Of a stretch of 64,000 nucleotides of DNA, positions 20,101-28,677 are shown in pieces. The stretch's first letter is position 1; each line of letters starts with the position of its first letter. Under the pieces are notes generated by a model that saw only the letters and a program-made list of their open reading frames with translations, had not been told where the DNA came from and searched no databases. Origin of the DNA: Fidelibacterota bacterium (GTDB taxonomy: Bacteria; Fidelibacterota; UBA8477; JABMPR01); assembly GCA_021734325.1 (NCBI GenBank), contig JAIPJF010000004.1, positions 62,001-126,000 on the forward strand, given 5' to 3'. Made by a program: the position numbers and the translations under genes.

Positions 20101-21354
20101 CGAAACACTTCTACAAAGAATTTGCTGGGCAGTGTCACCAAAATAATCCTTTAGTTGTTTCGCTGACCAAACCTCCATGATCTGCCGAGGCAAAGCTTGG
20201 CATCTGTTTTTAGCTGTCACCAAGCCCTTCTCCGATAGCAGAATCCGATTTGTATCTATCCCACGGATGAATCCTTCCTGAACAACCCTACGAAGTTGTT
20301 TAGCTGTTGTTGTTTCATCCTCACTGGGTGTAATAAGCAAGCGGTAGGCCTTCGCACGATCTTCATTGCTTAGACCACTATTTTGTATCCACCTGGTCAT
20401 CGTTGTCGCTGCAAGCTCACCGCTTTTCAGAAGTAACCATCTGTTAGTGGGTGAGAGGGCATTGTCCTTCAAGCCGCTCCTGGCAGGATCCTGAAGAAAG
20501 GGAGCATTGATGGCAAAAGGATTTTCTAAATCTAGTTGTGTTGGGAGGATGACGTATAGCTTTCCGGCCATACCAAGCACCAGCTCAATATGGAATCCAG
20601 GCAGATCCTCCCCGGGAGCAATATCTCTTTCAGATCTAATCTCTGCTTCCGCATCGGAGGGAAATTTGATCATATCAGATCTTACGTGAAGCATCCTTCT
20701 ACCATCACCATTTTTGAGCGAAACCCACTCACATCCAGAAACTGGACCGTCAGCTTGTCTTACCCAGCGGAGTTCTTCATCTTCAATAGTGAGTGAACGT
20801 AAGGTCTTGAAGAAAAGTATCGAAGCCGGATTATTTACCCATTCGGTAAAATTTCGGTTTAGCTCTTTTCCCTGGTCGTCGGTATTTACTGGGACTCTAA
20901 CTTCAGTCCAGCCATCCTCATGCTTATCTGAATTCGTCCATACTGGTAAAGTGAAATGCTTACGTTCAAACTTGACAGACAGAGTTTTTGTCCGCAAAAC
21001 TACAGGGTCACCCAAGCTAAAAGTGCTCTTAAACCCTATTCCTCTAAACCCGATTGTATGAAGCGTCCTTTTGTGGGAGTTCGCAAACTGGCAGACCGAA
21101 TCAAAGTCAGATTCAGTAAAATCAGCGCCATTATGCCGAAAGATGAATTCACCATTTTGAAATGAAGCAGTTGCCTCAGTTGCTCCTGCATCATCTGCAT
21201 TTTGCAGCAACTCTGAAAGAACATGTCTCGGGCTCTGGACCTGTATAAATAGTTGTTTCCAGGGTCCAGAAAGACCAGGGTCAGCATCAAGCTTTTGCCA
21301 GCGAAGCCGAGCTTCTTGTTCTATTCTACCAAAGTAGTCAGGAGCCTGCATCAT
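17194..21354 (-). CDS. Sacsin-like (Hsp90-type) ATPase, 1386 residues
   Basis: The N-terminal 170 residues form a sacsin-type GHKL ATP site: ELLQNADDA (48-56), HNGADF in the G1 position (74-79) and GFRGIGFKS (102-110). The long central region has no motif I can name. Residues about 1195-1280 form a low-complexity acidic linker rich in Glu, Asp, Ser and Pro. A final 120-residue domain starts near SLMDRYASEIGF. It overlaps the helicase gene by 4 bases (ATGA) and lies 6 bases before the methylase gene, so it is a fixed member of this operon. I infer a role as a sensing or assembly platform; the family has no single known biochemical role in bacteria. Confidence 0.83.
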   Translation of the reverse strand: MMQAPDYFGRIEQEARLRWQKLDADPGLSGPWKQLFIQVQSPRHVLSELLQNADDAGATEATASFQNGEFIFRHNGADFTESDFDSVCQFANSHKRTLHTIGFRGIGFKSTFSLGDPVVLRTKTLSVKFERKHFTLPVWTNSDKHEDGWTEVRVPVNTDDQGKELNRNFTEWVNNPASILFFKTLRSLTIEDEELRWVRQADGPVSGCEWVSLKNGDGRRMLHVRSDMIKFPSDAEAEIRSERDIAPGEDLPGFHIELVLGMAGKLYVILPTQLDLENPFAINAPFLQDPARSGLKDNALSPTNRWLLLKSGELAATTMTRWIQNSGLSNEDRAKAYRLLITPSEDETTTAKQLRRVVQEGFIRGIDTNRILLSEKGLVTAKNRCQALPRQIMEVWSAKQLKDYFGDTAQQILCRSVSSGAVEILTRYSLIVRTSKIDIISKLKIKKPPRPETFFKIFQLWSYLADEIADDWYRDNKKVAIVPVKGLKILLPYTEVIRLGEKRENLKENDWTYLTQYMLVLDQGWPKYITKLLRESETMPNGPTRVDIRKVQNLMETLELKSPSNTNTIMQRVGAIFFGSPKVSRKDAVKLAHIAARLRADVTDCFQFFTKDGNLAGKDEHVLADIEYRLEDIVPEDYRQAYFLHQDYHKDNLTCTHEEWVNWINSGRTSLVRFPPFIEYTDSWYYQQDDFVEALRIRGYSDQINKRYKSNHFEIVEPDFDSELREYWKSLSADDSAVYARVLEALLQDPQKPWEKALHARANHISQQGTRASVLTAQLYPLWIFRFRDLPCLEDSNGQISVPRELHCRTSANEAVLNVESFVRPDLDNENNRVLLEALGVLTTPVGPGNILAILAEFTSGKPSQVPDLQQWYRRLDRILSDVGTDMIEESIARFKANALIPTNQDEWATSEHVFLQADGSDDPGLPLIPEALNTLRMWQTLGVPERPTFELTLAWMESLPEGTSLESKTLQRLRIILPKQAEKVKAQSKHWLNANEEWVPLDALKYHYSTSSGIDAAALFIQYRQVIADCTMLSFDLEQSLFGDALEDLTMVLTFKLGEKTRIIGSATPKDWLSRFGELMSHVILDRQEDEIRVHEVARRMGQTFFQKAEKLTRAPQIGGAPVGTLQESNVLFFTNQVYHADLSDAKIMDAIVTELGRHLGHGEVIAALRDCYERPVAFVEEILRSRFTFLEDDLQEEETEDHFDSEDSSNNPEPPPVEDGDYSESEEPVSENDDKMIEPDKEAQDVNDNSNIPKPKPKNQPEPSLMDRYASEIGFLHTGNGLYLHGDGRRLEYDRTAVFKWQQVSNQGEILFKYGVFEKCWDIQPIEMTAEMWHSFQDYPENSGMLLLDLHGKPILIEGFDLKQMAEEHIIDLRPAKYRIVKKR

Positions 21355-24300
21355 CCTGGAGGGCTGGCTTTCGCAATAAGATCTGAGAAGTTATAGTTTA
21401 CGCTGGTAACACCGAAATCAGGTTCTCGCTTGAATGGTTTACGGATATAATGAACCGTGTGCTTATCCCCGTCAAATTCAACGATGACCAAGATAAACGC
21501 TTCCGGTTTATTCAGGGAGTACAGGATCTCATTTTTTGTCACTGTAATAGTTGGTGCCCCTGTGACCCTTCCTTTTGCTTCAATAAAGCGAATATTGCCT
21601 GTCTTCGGGTCTATGCTTTCAATATCATACCCCAGCTTTTCAGTTTCGCGATCTGTGGGCACATAGCCCAGTTTCCGCTCCTCTTCCATGATGATGTTTC
21701 TGGCTTTGGCCGCGGAGATCTGGGTATCCATGATATGTTTTGGTGGCGTGGCTGACTTGCCCTGAATAAGACGAATTAACCCAATAGGCGCTACCACTAA
21801 TCCACCCAGAATGACAGGCGGTTTCGCAGAAATCTTTTCTTGTAGCGCCAATTCATCCATTCGTTTTTGCAAGCGACCGGCTAAATCATCTGCTCGCCGT
21901 TGGGCTTCGATGGCGTTCATTTTCGGGTTATTTCTCCCCGCTTGTTCCTTGAGTTTGAGCTCCTGAGCTCGATGATCCCAATGATTGATTTCGCGGGTTA
22001 ACCTCTCCTTTACAGCAGCCCTGGTCTTAGCAATCCACTTTAGGCGAGGTCCTCGTACTTCATTCAGATGCTCCTGCACGAGTGTTTCAATTGCATGTTG
22101 CTGTGCTACAGTTTCGAGATCTTTAGTTACCCAACTGCATGCCTCATGATTCAGAATACTGCCAATATCCGGTTCTTCGCTTAATAATGCCCGATAATCC
22201 AGATACGGTGCATAGTGAAGATGATTTTTGTTGCCATCACTGTTTATTTGGACATAAAGCATTTGGCGAGATATATCCCGATGTGCTTTGTCGGCTGTGG
22301 TTTGAGCATCCTGGATGGAATGCTCGAGATAGAATATAACACGAGGTTTTATTCCGTAGTCTGACTCATCTACTAGTGTGGTCCCCCTTCGTAATAAATC
22401 GCGATGACGTTCCAAAACGAGATCAAGAGAAGCATCGAGTAAGGGGTGGCCCGGGCAAACGAATGCTGCTGGTGGGCGGCTATCTATATCAACAAGGTCT
22501 TTCTCAAACGTGATGCGTTCATAGCGTGGAGAAATAGCTGCACGTATTCCAATCTGTCGGTCCCGATTTTTTACAGGGGCTGGTACGTGGGTTATTTGAT
22601 ATCGTCGTTTTTCACGCTCTTTAGCGGTTCCGCCCAAACGTTTAAAAGATTCCAGGAAAAATGCTTCAATATAATGAGGCTGCAATCGGCGACTGTCAGC
22701 TCGCTCCATATCAATACGGACATTTCTTACCCGCTCGGTATCGAGAACATCATGCACCAAGGATTCATCCTCTAAGAGTCTATGGAGATGATCTGGATCG
22801 ACTGAGTCATCAATAACCCTGTCAAGACGTGCTTTTACTTCGGGATCCTCACCCATACGAATCGCTTCGATAAGAAGGGTGCGCAACGGTTTCCCTTCAA
22901 ATTCCAGTTTACCGAGAACATCGTACACCTGGCCCTTGAGGGATTCTCGAGCCTGTTCCAGCTTGTCCAAAAGTCTCCGATAGACGTCACCCTCCCTGGT
23001 CTCATCAGCCACAAGATTCCACAGGAAGCAGACATTTTTTTGTCCGATTCGATGGATACGGCCAAATCGTTGCTCCAGTCGATTCGGGTTCCAGGGGAGG
23101 TCATAATTAATCATCAAATGAGCACGTTGAAGGTTGATACCTTCGCCAGCTGCATCCGTCGCTAAAAGAATTTTTACTTCCGGGTCCACCTTGAAAGCTT
23201 CTTGTGCCTTTAAGCGTTCCTCGCGACCCATCCCGCCATGTATCATGACAATTGAACTCTCCGATCCCAGAAGTGTTGATATCCGTCTGAACAAGTACGA
23301 AAGAGTATCTCTATGCTCTGTGAACAGGACAAGCTTTTGGGTAGGAGATGATTCAAATGACTCAGGGACAACAGAATTAAATTTTCCTCCATTTTCAGCG
23401 ATTTGGTTGGCAATAATCTCTGGGGTGAATATTTCCTCTATTAGCTGCTTTACTTCGACCCATTTGGTATCTTCACCAGATCGCAATACCGCTTTTGCCA
23501 AACTTTCAAGGCGGGTAATTGTATTGATTTCAGCCTTCAGCTCATCAGCTGTTCGAGCTGCAGTAGCCTGGTCTAAGATTTCATCTTCAGCTGCTGCCAA
23601 TTCCTCCTCTGGGGCATCCTCAAGATCTTCCAAGTCTTCAAGGTCATAGCTGGGGTATTGAATCTCAAACACACCACGTTTCATAAGTTCGACTTCACGA
23701 AGTCTGGATTCCAGCCGATCCTTTCTGCGTGATAACGACTTGTAGATTGCCTCTGGGGAAGATGCGAGTCTACGCTGCAGAATGGTAAGGGCGAAACCAA
23801 CAGTACCCTTCCGCTTTTCGTTTTGGACGGCTTCAGCACGGTTAAATTCTTCACGGACGTAATCTGTCACCATTTTGTAGAGTTGGGCTTCTGCTGATGA
23901 TAGCTTAAATGGAACTGTCGTGGCAATTCTTTCAGGGAAGAGAGGCTTCCCATCAAACTTTACGAGATTCTCTTTCACCATGCGACGCATCAGGTCTGAA
24001 ACATCTGCACTATGAACGCCATCGCGAAACTTGCCTTCAAAGCGATCACTATCGATTAAAGACATGAAAAGCTGAAAATCTTCTTCCTTACCATTGTGGG
24101 GTGTGGCAGTCATAAGCAAAAAGTGCCTCGTCATCCCCCCTATGAGTTGTCCTAATCTGAATCTTTTTGTGTACTTCACCTCGCCACCAAAAAAGGACGC
24201 AGACATCTTGTGTGCTTCATCGACAACAACCAGATCCCATCGAGTATCGGGTACTGATAGTTTGGCTTGCACGTCCTCATTTCTTGAGAGTTTATCCAAC

Positions 24301-24914
24301 CTTGCTATCACCAGATCATTTTCAAGAAACCAATTGCCCGTTCTGGCTGATTCCAGTTTATCGTTCGTCAGGATCTCAAATGGAAGTTGAAATCGATTAT
24401 AGAGTTCATCCTGCCATTGTTCTGCAAGACTTCCTGGGCAAATGACCAGGCATCGTTTCAGGTCACCTCGAACAATCAATTCACGCATGAGTAAACCGGC
24501 CATGATGGTTTTACCTGCACCGGGATCATCAGCGAGGAGGAACCTGAGGGGTTGTCGTGGAAGCATTGCTTCATACACCGCTGTTATTTGGTGTGGCAGT
24601 GGGTCGACCTGGCTGGTGTGTACAGCAAGGAGTGGATCAAAAAGATGTGCCAACCGTATGCGGTGTGCCTCTGAAACGAGGCGAAACAAGTCACCTTCAG
24701 CATCAAAGCTCCATGGCCGGCCAATGTCAACAATTTCGTAATCATCAAGATTATTGCGAAAAATGAGCTGGCTATCCGTTCGACCTTCAGAATCCTCATA
24801 TATTAGTTTCAATGTTTCAGTACCGAACCATTGGGTGCTAACCACTTTCACTACTGAAGATGGAAGGATTCCACGTATGGTAGCGCCGGGTTTAATATCC
24901 TCAAGCTTTAGCAT
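21351..24914 (-). CDS. SNF2-family helicase with C-terminal DUF3883 nuclease-like domain
   Basis: 1187 residues. Helicase motifs run in order: Walker A ADDPGAGKT (128-136), DEAH (232-235), a TATPHNG motif III, and a motif V-VI stretch with GEGINLQ and RFGRIHRIGQ. A Glu/Asp-rich coiled insert lies near 430-460. The C-terminal 90 residues match DUF3883, with GYDIESI followed by FIEAKGR near 1110, the D...ExK pattern of a restriction-endonuclease fold. It should translocate along DNA and may cut it. It is the first gene of a four-gene operon, has GGGAG 8 bases before ATG, and follows a small HTH gene by 13 bases. Confidence 0.88.
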   Translation of the reverse strand: MLKLEDIKPGATIRGILPSSVVKVVSTQWFGTETLKLIYEDSEGRTDSQLIFRNNLDDYEIVDIGRPWSFDAEGDLFRLVSEAHRIRLAHLFDPLLAVHTSQVDPLPHQITAVYEAMLPRQPLRFLLADDPGAGKTIMAGLLMRELIVRGDLKRCLVICPGSLAEQWQDELYNRFQLPFEILTNDKLESARTGNWFLENDLVIARLDKLSRNEDVQAKLSVPDTRWDLVVVDEAHKMSASFFGGEVKYTKRFRLGQLIGGMTRHFLLMTATPHNGKEEDFQLFMSLIDSDRFEGKFRDGVHSADVSDLMRRMVKENLVKFDGKPLFPERIATTVPFKLSSAEAQLYKMVTDYVREEFNRAEAVQNEKRKGTVGFALTILQRRLASSPEAIYKSLSRRKDRLESRLREVELMKRGVFEIQYPSYDLEDLEDLEDAPEEELAAAEDEILDQATAARTADELKAEINTITRLESLAKAVLRSGEDTKWVEVKQLIEEIFTPEIIANQIAENGGKFNSVVPESFESSPTQKLVLFTEHRDTLSYLFRRISTLLGSESSIVMIHGGMGREERLKAQEAFKVDPEVKILLATDAAGEGINLQRAHLMINYDLPWNPNRLEQRFGRIHRIGQKNVCFLWNLVADETREGDVYRRLLDKLEQARESLKGQVYDVLGKLEFEGKPLRTLLIEAIRMGEDPEVKARLDRVIDDSVDPDHLHRLLEDESLVHDVLDTERVRNVRIDMERADSRRLQPHYIEAFFLESFKRLGGTAKEREKRRYQITHVPAPVKNRDRQIGIRAAISPRYERITFEKDLVDIDSRPPAAFVCPGHPLLDASLDLVLERHRDLLRRGTTLVDESDYGIKPRVIFYLEHSIQDAQTTADKAHRDISRQMLYVQINSDGNKNHLHYAPYLDYRALLSEEPDIGSILNHEACSWVTKDLETVAQQHAIETLVQEHLNEVRGPRLKWIAKTRAAVKERLTREINHWDHRAQELKLKEQAGRNNPKMNAIEAQRRADDLAGRLQKRMDELALQEKISAKPPVILGGLVVAPIGLIRLIQGKSATPPKHIMDTQISAAKARNIIMEEERKLGYVPTDRETEKLGYDIESIDPKTGNIRFIEAKGRVTGAPTITVTKNEILYSLNKPEAFILVIVEFDGDKHTVHYIRKPFKREPDFGVTSVNYNFSDLIAKASPPG

Positions 24915-24927
24915 GGCAATTCTCCCT

Positions 24928-25134
24928 TTATCGTCTTTTCCTGCTATCAGCAGCGCCTGATTTTACCCAGGCATCAATCTCGGCTTTATCGAACTTCAGA
25001 AGGCTCCCAACTTTATGTGCCGGCATGTGTTTCTTGGCCACCCACTTATAGGCCGTATCCTTCTTAATTCCCAAGTGCAAAGCTATTTCTTCAACAGAAA
25101 GCCAACGATCGTGATTAATCACATTCTTTCCCAT
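24928..25134 (-). CDS. Excisionase/AlpA-type helix-turn-helix protein (copy A)
   Basis: 68 residues with a MerR/excisionase-like winged helix: WLSVEEIALHLGI, then AYKWVAKKHMPAHKVG, then LLKFDKAEIDAWV. This family binds DNA in phage, island and defence loci as an excision factor or local regulator. A GGGG ribosome site lies about 7 bases upstream. It is directly upstream of the helicase operon and may regulate it. A close paralogue lies at 29127-29330, and both copies are part of a 0.6-kb direct repeat. Confidence 0.82.
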   Translation of the reverse strand: MGKNVINHDRWLSVEEIALHLGIKKDTAYKWVAKKHMPAHKVGSLLKFDKAEIDAWVKSGAADSRKRR

Positions 25135-25550
25135 GATAATCCCCTGTTTGAGTGCAGAAAATATACTCTCAGGAGATTAGGATGCAATGGGATTGGGTGG
25201 GACAATGTACAGGGTCTATTCAATCGCCCCCGGTCAGGATCAGCAAGACTTCCCCTTGTATTCCGTCGGGGACACAAAAGGGAAAGGAACTGTCAAAGAA
25301 TCTTGTCTGGCATTCACTGTCAGCATGGTCGCCATGATAAAAATGAAGAGCCAGCTGCAGTTTGAGAAATTCCCGGTGCGCTTCCAGATACCATCCCAAC
25401 TCCCACAGGTCTCTGAGCAGGCTCTCCGCCGTTTTGTCACCATAGTCCGTCATGAAGGAGTGATAGGGCCGTGAAAAGTAAGGGATGTGAAGTTCTCTGG
25501 TGAGACCGGAGTAGGGGCTGGTGATCCTTACAATAATCTCAGATTCATTT
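24959..25550. repeat. Direct repeat, left copy (HTH gene plus partner gene)
   Basis: About 592 bases that align along their whole length with 29155-29747 in the same orientation. By eye the match is about 85% identical. It spans most of the small HTH gene, the 85-base gap and most of the 121-codon partner gene. Conservation extends through the non-coding gap (for example GATGCAATGGGATTGG in both). Similarity stops abruptly near 25550, inside the partner gene's N-terminus, so that is where the copy was joined to the AlbA_2 gene end. Confidence 0.85.
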
Positions 25551-25585
25551 CCATTGTTTGTTGGTTCACTCTGAGACCTCATCAC
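25220..25585 (-). CDS. Uncharacterised protein paired with HTH gene (copy A, altered N-terminus)
   Basis: A 121-residue protein with no recognised domain. From ITSPYSGL onward it closely matches the 132-residue protein at 29417-29815 (shared blocks SFMTDYGDKTAESLL, FFDSSFPFCVP and LLILTG). The first 15 residues differ because the repeat ends there and the sequence runs into the end of the AlbA_2 gene, overlapping it by 20 bases with a GTG or ATG start. This copy is probably truncated and re-fused. Conservation of the pair suggests that the HTH and this protein work together, but the role is unknown. Confidence 0.6.
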   Translation of the reverse strand: MMRSQSEPTNNGNESEIIVRITSPYSGLTRELHIPYFSRPYHSFMTDYGDKTAESLLRDLWELGWYLEAHREFLKLQLALHFYHGDHADSECQTRFFDSSFPFCVPDGIQGEVLLILTGGD

Positions 25586-27068
25586 GCATGCACTTTAGAA
25601 GTTCGATTCCCTGTTCGCTGAGCCGATATTTTTGCAGACGGCTGTTTGGCTTTTCCGGAATGGTTCGCTCAATACTTCCATTCTCCAAAAGCCTGGTTAT
25701 CTGTTTATTCAGTTCGCCGGAAACCGTCTTGTGACCAAGCAATTTTGCCAGTTCCGCCTTTCCCCGAGGATCCTTCTTTAAAAACAAAAAGACTTTGGCC
25801 GCCAGCCGTGACTCTAGCCGTGACTCTAGCCGTGACTCTAGCCGTGACCCTGCCGTGATTACTTGCTCAGTGGCTTGGTCGTCACCGGGAGTTTCCTCCA
25901 CGGGAGCTGCTGTGGCCTTTTTGACAAATTGGAGTTGAAACTGCAGACCGGTTTCGCGCCAGCGGAATTCAATATCAGGATACTGCTCAAGGGAATCATG
26001 GATGAGTTTCAGCCCGTTGCCCCACTGATCAATCAGCCCGAGATGCTTGAAAACCGGTGCGATCACCTTATTGCGAATATCGGACTGCCGTGATTCCATT
26101 TGGGTGAAGTCAATGGATGGCAACAGTTGTCCCGGGTTGGTGATCTCGACCATGTCATCGTAGATGGCTATTTTTATGTCTTTGCCTGAGAGGGAGTAAT
26201 CACGATGCACAATGGCATTTCGGATCGCCTCCCGAATAGCGTCAGTGGGATATTCCCAAGAAGAGCGGGTGTAAACGCCTTTTACGCTAGCCTCTTTATT
26301 GATATGACGTAAAACGAATTCATAGGCTTGTTCAACCTGGTCCAGAATGTTGCCATCAAGGGTCTTTTGATCGATAAAGACGTCGCTTGTTGTTCCTTTG
26401 AAGCGGGCACATTCTGTTTTTCCATAGGGAAAGCGCTCCCGTTTCTGGGGTCCGTTTGATAACAGGACCAATGCATTGGTCGCAAGGACTTCCCCATTGT
26501 GGAGCTGTGTAAGATGGAGCTTGGCCAGAGTTGTTGCATCCAAAGCACTCTTCACGATGCTCTCGTAGAGTATCCGAAATCGAGAAAGGTCAAGATCATT
26601 GGCTGATATTCCAGGAATCGGTTCGCTGTCAAAGGAGACATTGCGCTTAAGGCGCTCCATTTCAACGATCATTTCCTCAGTGGCCACGCGATTGGATGAA
26701 CCAACCCGAATATAGGTGCCACCACTCTTTCCCAGCGATTTCAGATAATAGGGTGGTGTGTTTCCACGAAGAATCTGAACCGAGAGAATGAGTTTGTCAT
26801 CCACGTTGAATGTGGAAATGTCAGGCTGAATGAGGGGCACGATGTTATCGTGGATCATGCTGGCAATGGTTTCTTCAAGACTTAAAAGGTCCGCTTCGGC
26901 CACACCAAACACTTCACGCGGATCATCTTGAACCCCGACGAACAAGGTTCCTCCGGCATCATTGGAGAAGGCCACAATAGTCCTGCAAAGGTCCGCCTTG
27001 CTGGGGAGTTCCCGCTTGAACTCGATCCGGCGACCTTCTGGTAGATGAAGCAGCTCGTGAATATTCAT
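25566..27068 (-). CDS. AlbA_2 / RecG-related ATP-binding transcriptional regulator-like protein
   Basis: 500 residues. The N-terminus has the AlbA_2 (Schlafen-like) signature IEFKREL with IVAFSNDAGG. The middle has a GHKL-like ATP-binding region (REAIRNAIVHRDY, then EITNPGQLLP, then GNGLKLI). A linker of tandem SRLE units precedes a C-terminal winged helix. Proteins of this type often sit within type I restriction loci. Here it lies 136 bases downstream of hsdM, where hsdS and hsdR might be expected. Cytoplasmic. Its exact role, whether regulation or accessory defence, is not established. Confidence 0.82.
   Translation of the reverse strand: MNIHELLHLPEGRRIEFKRELPSKADLCRTIVAFSNDAGGTLFVGVQDDPREVFGVAEADLLSLEETIASMIHDNIVPLIQPDISTFNVDDKLILSVQILRGNTPPYYLKSLGKSGGTYIRVGSSNRVATEEMIVEMERLKRNVSFDSEPIPGISANDLDLSRFRILYESIVKSALDATTLAKLHLTQLHNGEVLATNALVLLSNGPQKRERFPYGKTECARFKGTTSDVFIDQKTLDGNILDQVEQAYEFVLRHINKEASVKGVYTRSSWEYPTDAIREAIRNAIVHRDYSLSGKDIKIAIYDDMVEITNPGQLLPSIDFTQMESRQSDIRNKVIAPVFKHLGLIDQWGNGLKLIHDSLEQYPDIEFRWRETGLQFQLQFVKKATAAPVEETPGDDQATEQVITAGSRLESRLESRLESRLAAKVFLFLKKDPRGKAELAKLLGHKTVSGELNKQITRLLENGSIERTIPEKPNSRLQKYRLSEQGIELLKCMRDEVSE
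25804..25848 (-). repeat. 12-bp in-frame tandem repeat encoding SRLE units
   Basis: The 12-base unit AGCCGTGACTCT (plus strand) is repeated 3.75 times without change. It encodes Ser-Arg-Leu-Glu three times followed by SRLA in the AlbA_2 protein linker. Being a multiple of three, copy-number changes would lengthen or shorten the linker without breaking the frame. Confidence 0.9.
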
Positions 27069-27114
27069 TCAAGACCCCAGCAGCAAGTTAAAGTGCCTGA
27101 TACCTTTTCGGTGT

Positions 27115-27195
27115 AAGCCTGGTACCTTTTTCAGAACCTTTTTGCTAAGCCGCTGATTATCAGGGGTCCCCTGGGTAGAAGCCTGGTACCTTTTT
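27115..27195. repeat. Short direct repeat between hsdM and the AlbA_2 gene
   Basis: The 17-base string AAGCCTGGTACCTTTTT occurs at 27115-27131 and again at 27179-27195, with a degenerate third copy (GTGCCTGATACCTTTT) near 27094. The core GGTACC is palindromic. The repeats fill most of the 136-base gap. A regulatory, recombinational or leftover-repeat origin cannot be told apart. Confidence 0.6.
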
Positions 27196-27204
27196 ACTTT
27201 ATAA

Positions 27205-28677
27205 TCAATCACGGAGAAAGCCCTCCAGGATACTTTTGAATTTTTCCTCTGCTTTTTGACTCGCGGTCCAGGCTGCTTTCAGATCTGCCAGGGCTTCTTC
27301 CACACTGGGAAGATCGTCTTCAATTATCTTCTCCACATAGAGTGGAATGTTGAGGTTAAATTCATTTTCCTCGATCTCCGACATGTCAGCCAGGTGGACG
27401 TAATTCTCTACATCCTCGCCCCCTATAAACCACTTGTACAACTGTCTCACATGTTCTGGTTCAAGATAATTTTGAGCCCGTCCCACTCTGATCTGGTCTG
27501 AGCCATCAATAAATAGGACCTTATTGCGACGTTTGTCAGGTTTCGACCTTCTAAATATTAACACACAGGCTGCTAGCTGTGCTCCATAAAAGATATTGGG
27601 TCCTAATCCTATTGCAGCCTCCAGCAGATCTTGCTCTATAAGTGCCTGACGAATTCTTCCCTCGGCATTTTTCCGAAATAAAGCTCCATGAGGTAGAACC
27701 ACGGCCATTCTACCAGTAGCATTCATGGATGCAATCATATGCTGCACCCAGGCCATATCCCCATTCCCCTTTGGAGGTACCCCGGCAATGTTACGGCCAT
27801 AGGGATCATTCGCCCATGCACCGGCTCCCCAATCTTTCAAGGAAAAGGGTGGGTTGGCGATCACACAATCAAAGGTTTTCAGTCCATCGGCTTCAAAGAA
27901 GGCTGGATTGCGTAAGGTATCTCCCCGAAATATTTGAAAATCTTCGATCCCATGGAGAAACATATTCATGCGGGCGATGGAGCTGGAGGTCAGGTTTTTT
28001 TCCTGCCCATAAAGTTTCAGGGTACGGTAATCCTCGTTCTGTTCCCGCAGGTGATTGACACATTCCAGGAGCATACCACCGGTACCACATGCCGGGTCAT
28101 AAATGGTTTCTCCCTGATGGGGATCGAGGATCAATCCCAAAAGGTGAACGACTGATCTGGGGGTATAGAATTCACCGGCTTTTTTGTTGGTCAAGTCGGC
28201 AAAGTGTTTGATCAGGTATTCATAGGCTTGTCCCAGGAGGTCTACTTCAACACTCTGGTTCCCGAGGTTGTATTGGGAGAGGTGTTCAATGAGATCCACC
28301 ATGAGTCGATCTGAGAGTTTGTTTTTATTGCTCCATTGGGCATCCCCAAAGATTCCATAGAGATGATTCTGGTTGGCTTGCTCAATACCTCTTAGGGCCT
28401 TTTCAATAGCCAGACCAATGTTTGTCGTCTGCTCGCGAACATCGTTCCAGTGACATCCTTCAGGGATTTCAAAACGGTGGAATTCGGGGAGGGAGGCATA
28501 TTCCTCGTCCCCTTCTGAATCCTTTAGGGCTTGAGTATACTCTTCATCATAGACGTCTGAGATTCGCTTAAAAAACAGTAGCGGAAAGATGTAGACCTTG
28601 AAATCTGAAGCATCCACCGGACCTTTGAGTATCCAGGCTGCTTTGCTGAGATATTGTTCGAGTTGGGAGAGAGTCAT
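27205..28677 (-). CDS. hsdM: Type I restriction-modification DNA methylase subunit HsdM
   Basis: 490 residues. It has the HsdM N-terminal helical domain (LSQLEQYLSKAAWILKG), then motif I YDPACGTGGML and the catalytic NPPFSLKDWG. This is the modification subunit of type I systems, which methylates adenine only together with a specificity subunit. No hsdS or hsdR lies anywhere in the window, so on this evidence it is an orphan or remnant, or it uses subunits encoded elsewhere. It overlaps the small upstream membrane gene by 4 bases. The whole module is bracketed by the 0.6-kb direct repeat. Confidence 0.9.
   Translation of the reverse strand: MTLSQLEQYLSKAAWILKGPVDASDFKVYIFPLLFFKRISDVYDEEYTQALKDSEGDEEYASLPEFHRFEIPEGCHWNDVREQTTNIGLAIEKALRGIEQANQNHLYGIFGDAQWSNKNKLSDRLMVDLIEHLSQYNLGNQSVEVDLLGQAYEYLIKHFADLTNKKAGEFYTPRSVVHLLGLILDPHQGETIYDPACGTGGMLLECVNHLREQNEDYRTLKLYGQEKNLTSSSIARMNMFLHGIEDFQIFRGDTLRNPAFFEADGLKTFDCVIANPPFSLKDWGAGAWANDPYGRNIAGVPPKGNGDMAWVQHMIASMNATGRMAVVLPHGALFRKNAEGRIRQALIEQDLLEAAIGLGPNIFYGAQLAACVLIFRRSKPDKRRNKVLFIDGSDQIRVGRAQNYLEPEHVRQLYKWFIGGEDVENYVHLADMSEIEENEFNLNIPLYVEKIIEDDLPSVEEALADLKAAWTASQKAEEKFKSILEGFLRD

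Noticed and set aside
10966-24914. Assignment of the large operon to BREX or DISARM
   Set aside because: No PglZ, BrxA/B/L, DrmA, DrmB or DrmC-like gene is present. The methylase is DUF1156 and the ATPase DUF499, so I treat it as a separate architecture.
24928-25585. HTH plus partner gene as a toxin-antitoxin pair
   Set aside because: The partner has no toxin-like motif, the HTH is of excisionase/AlpA type, and gene order and spacing (85-base gap) do not fit typical toxin-antitoxin operons.
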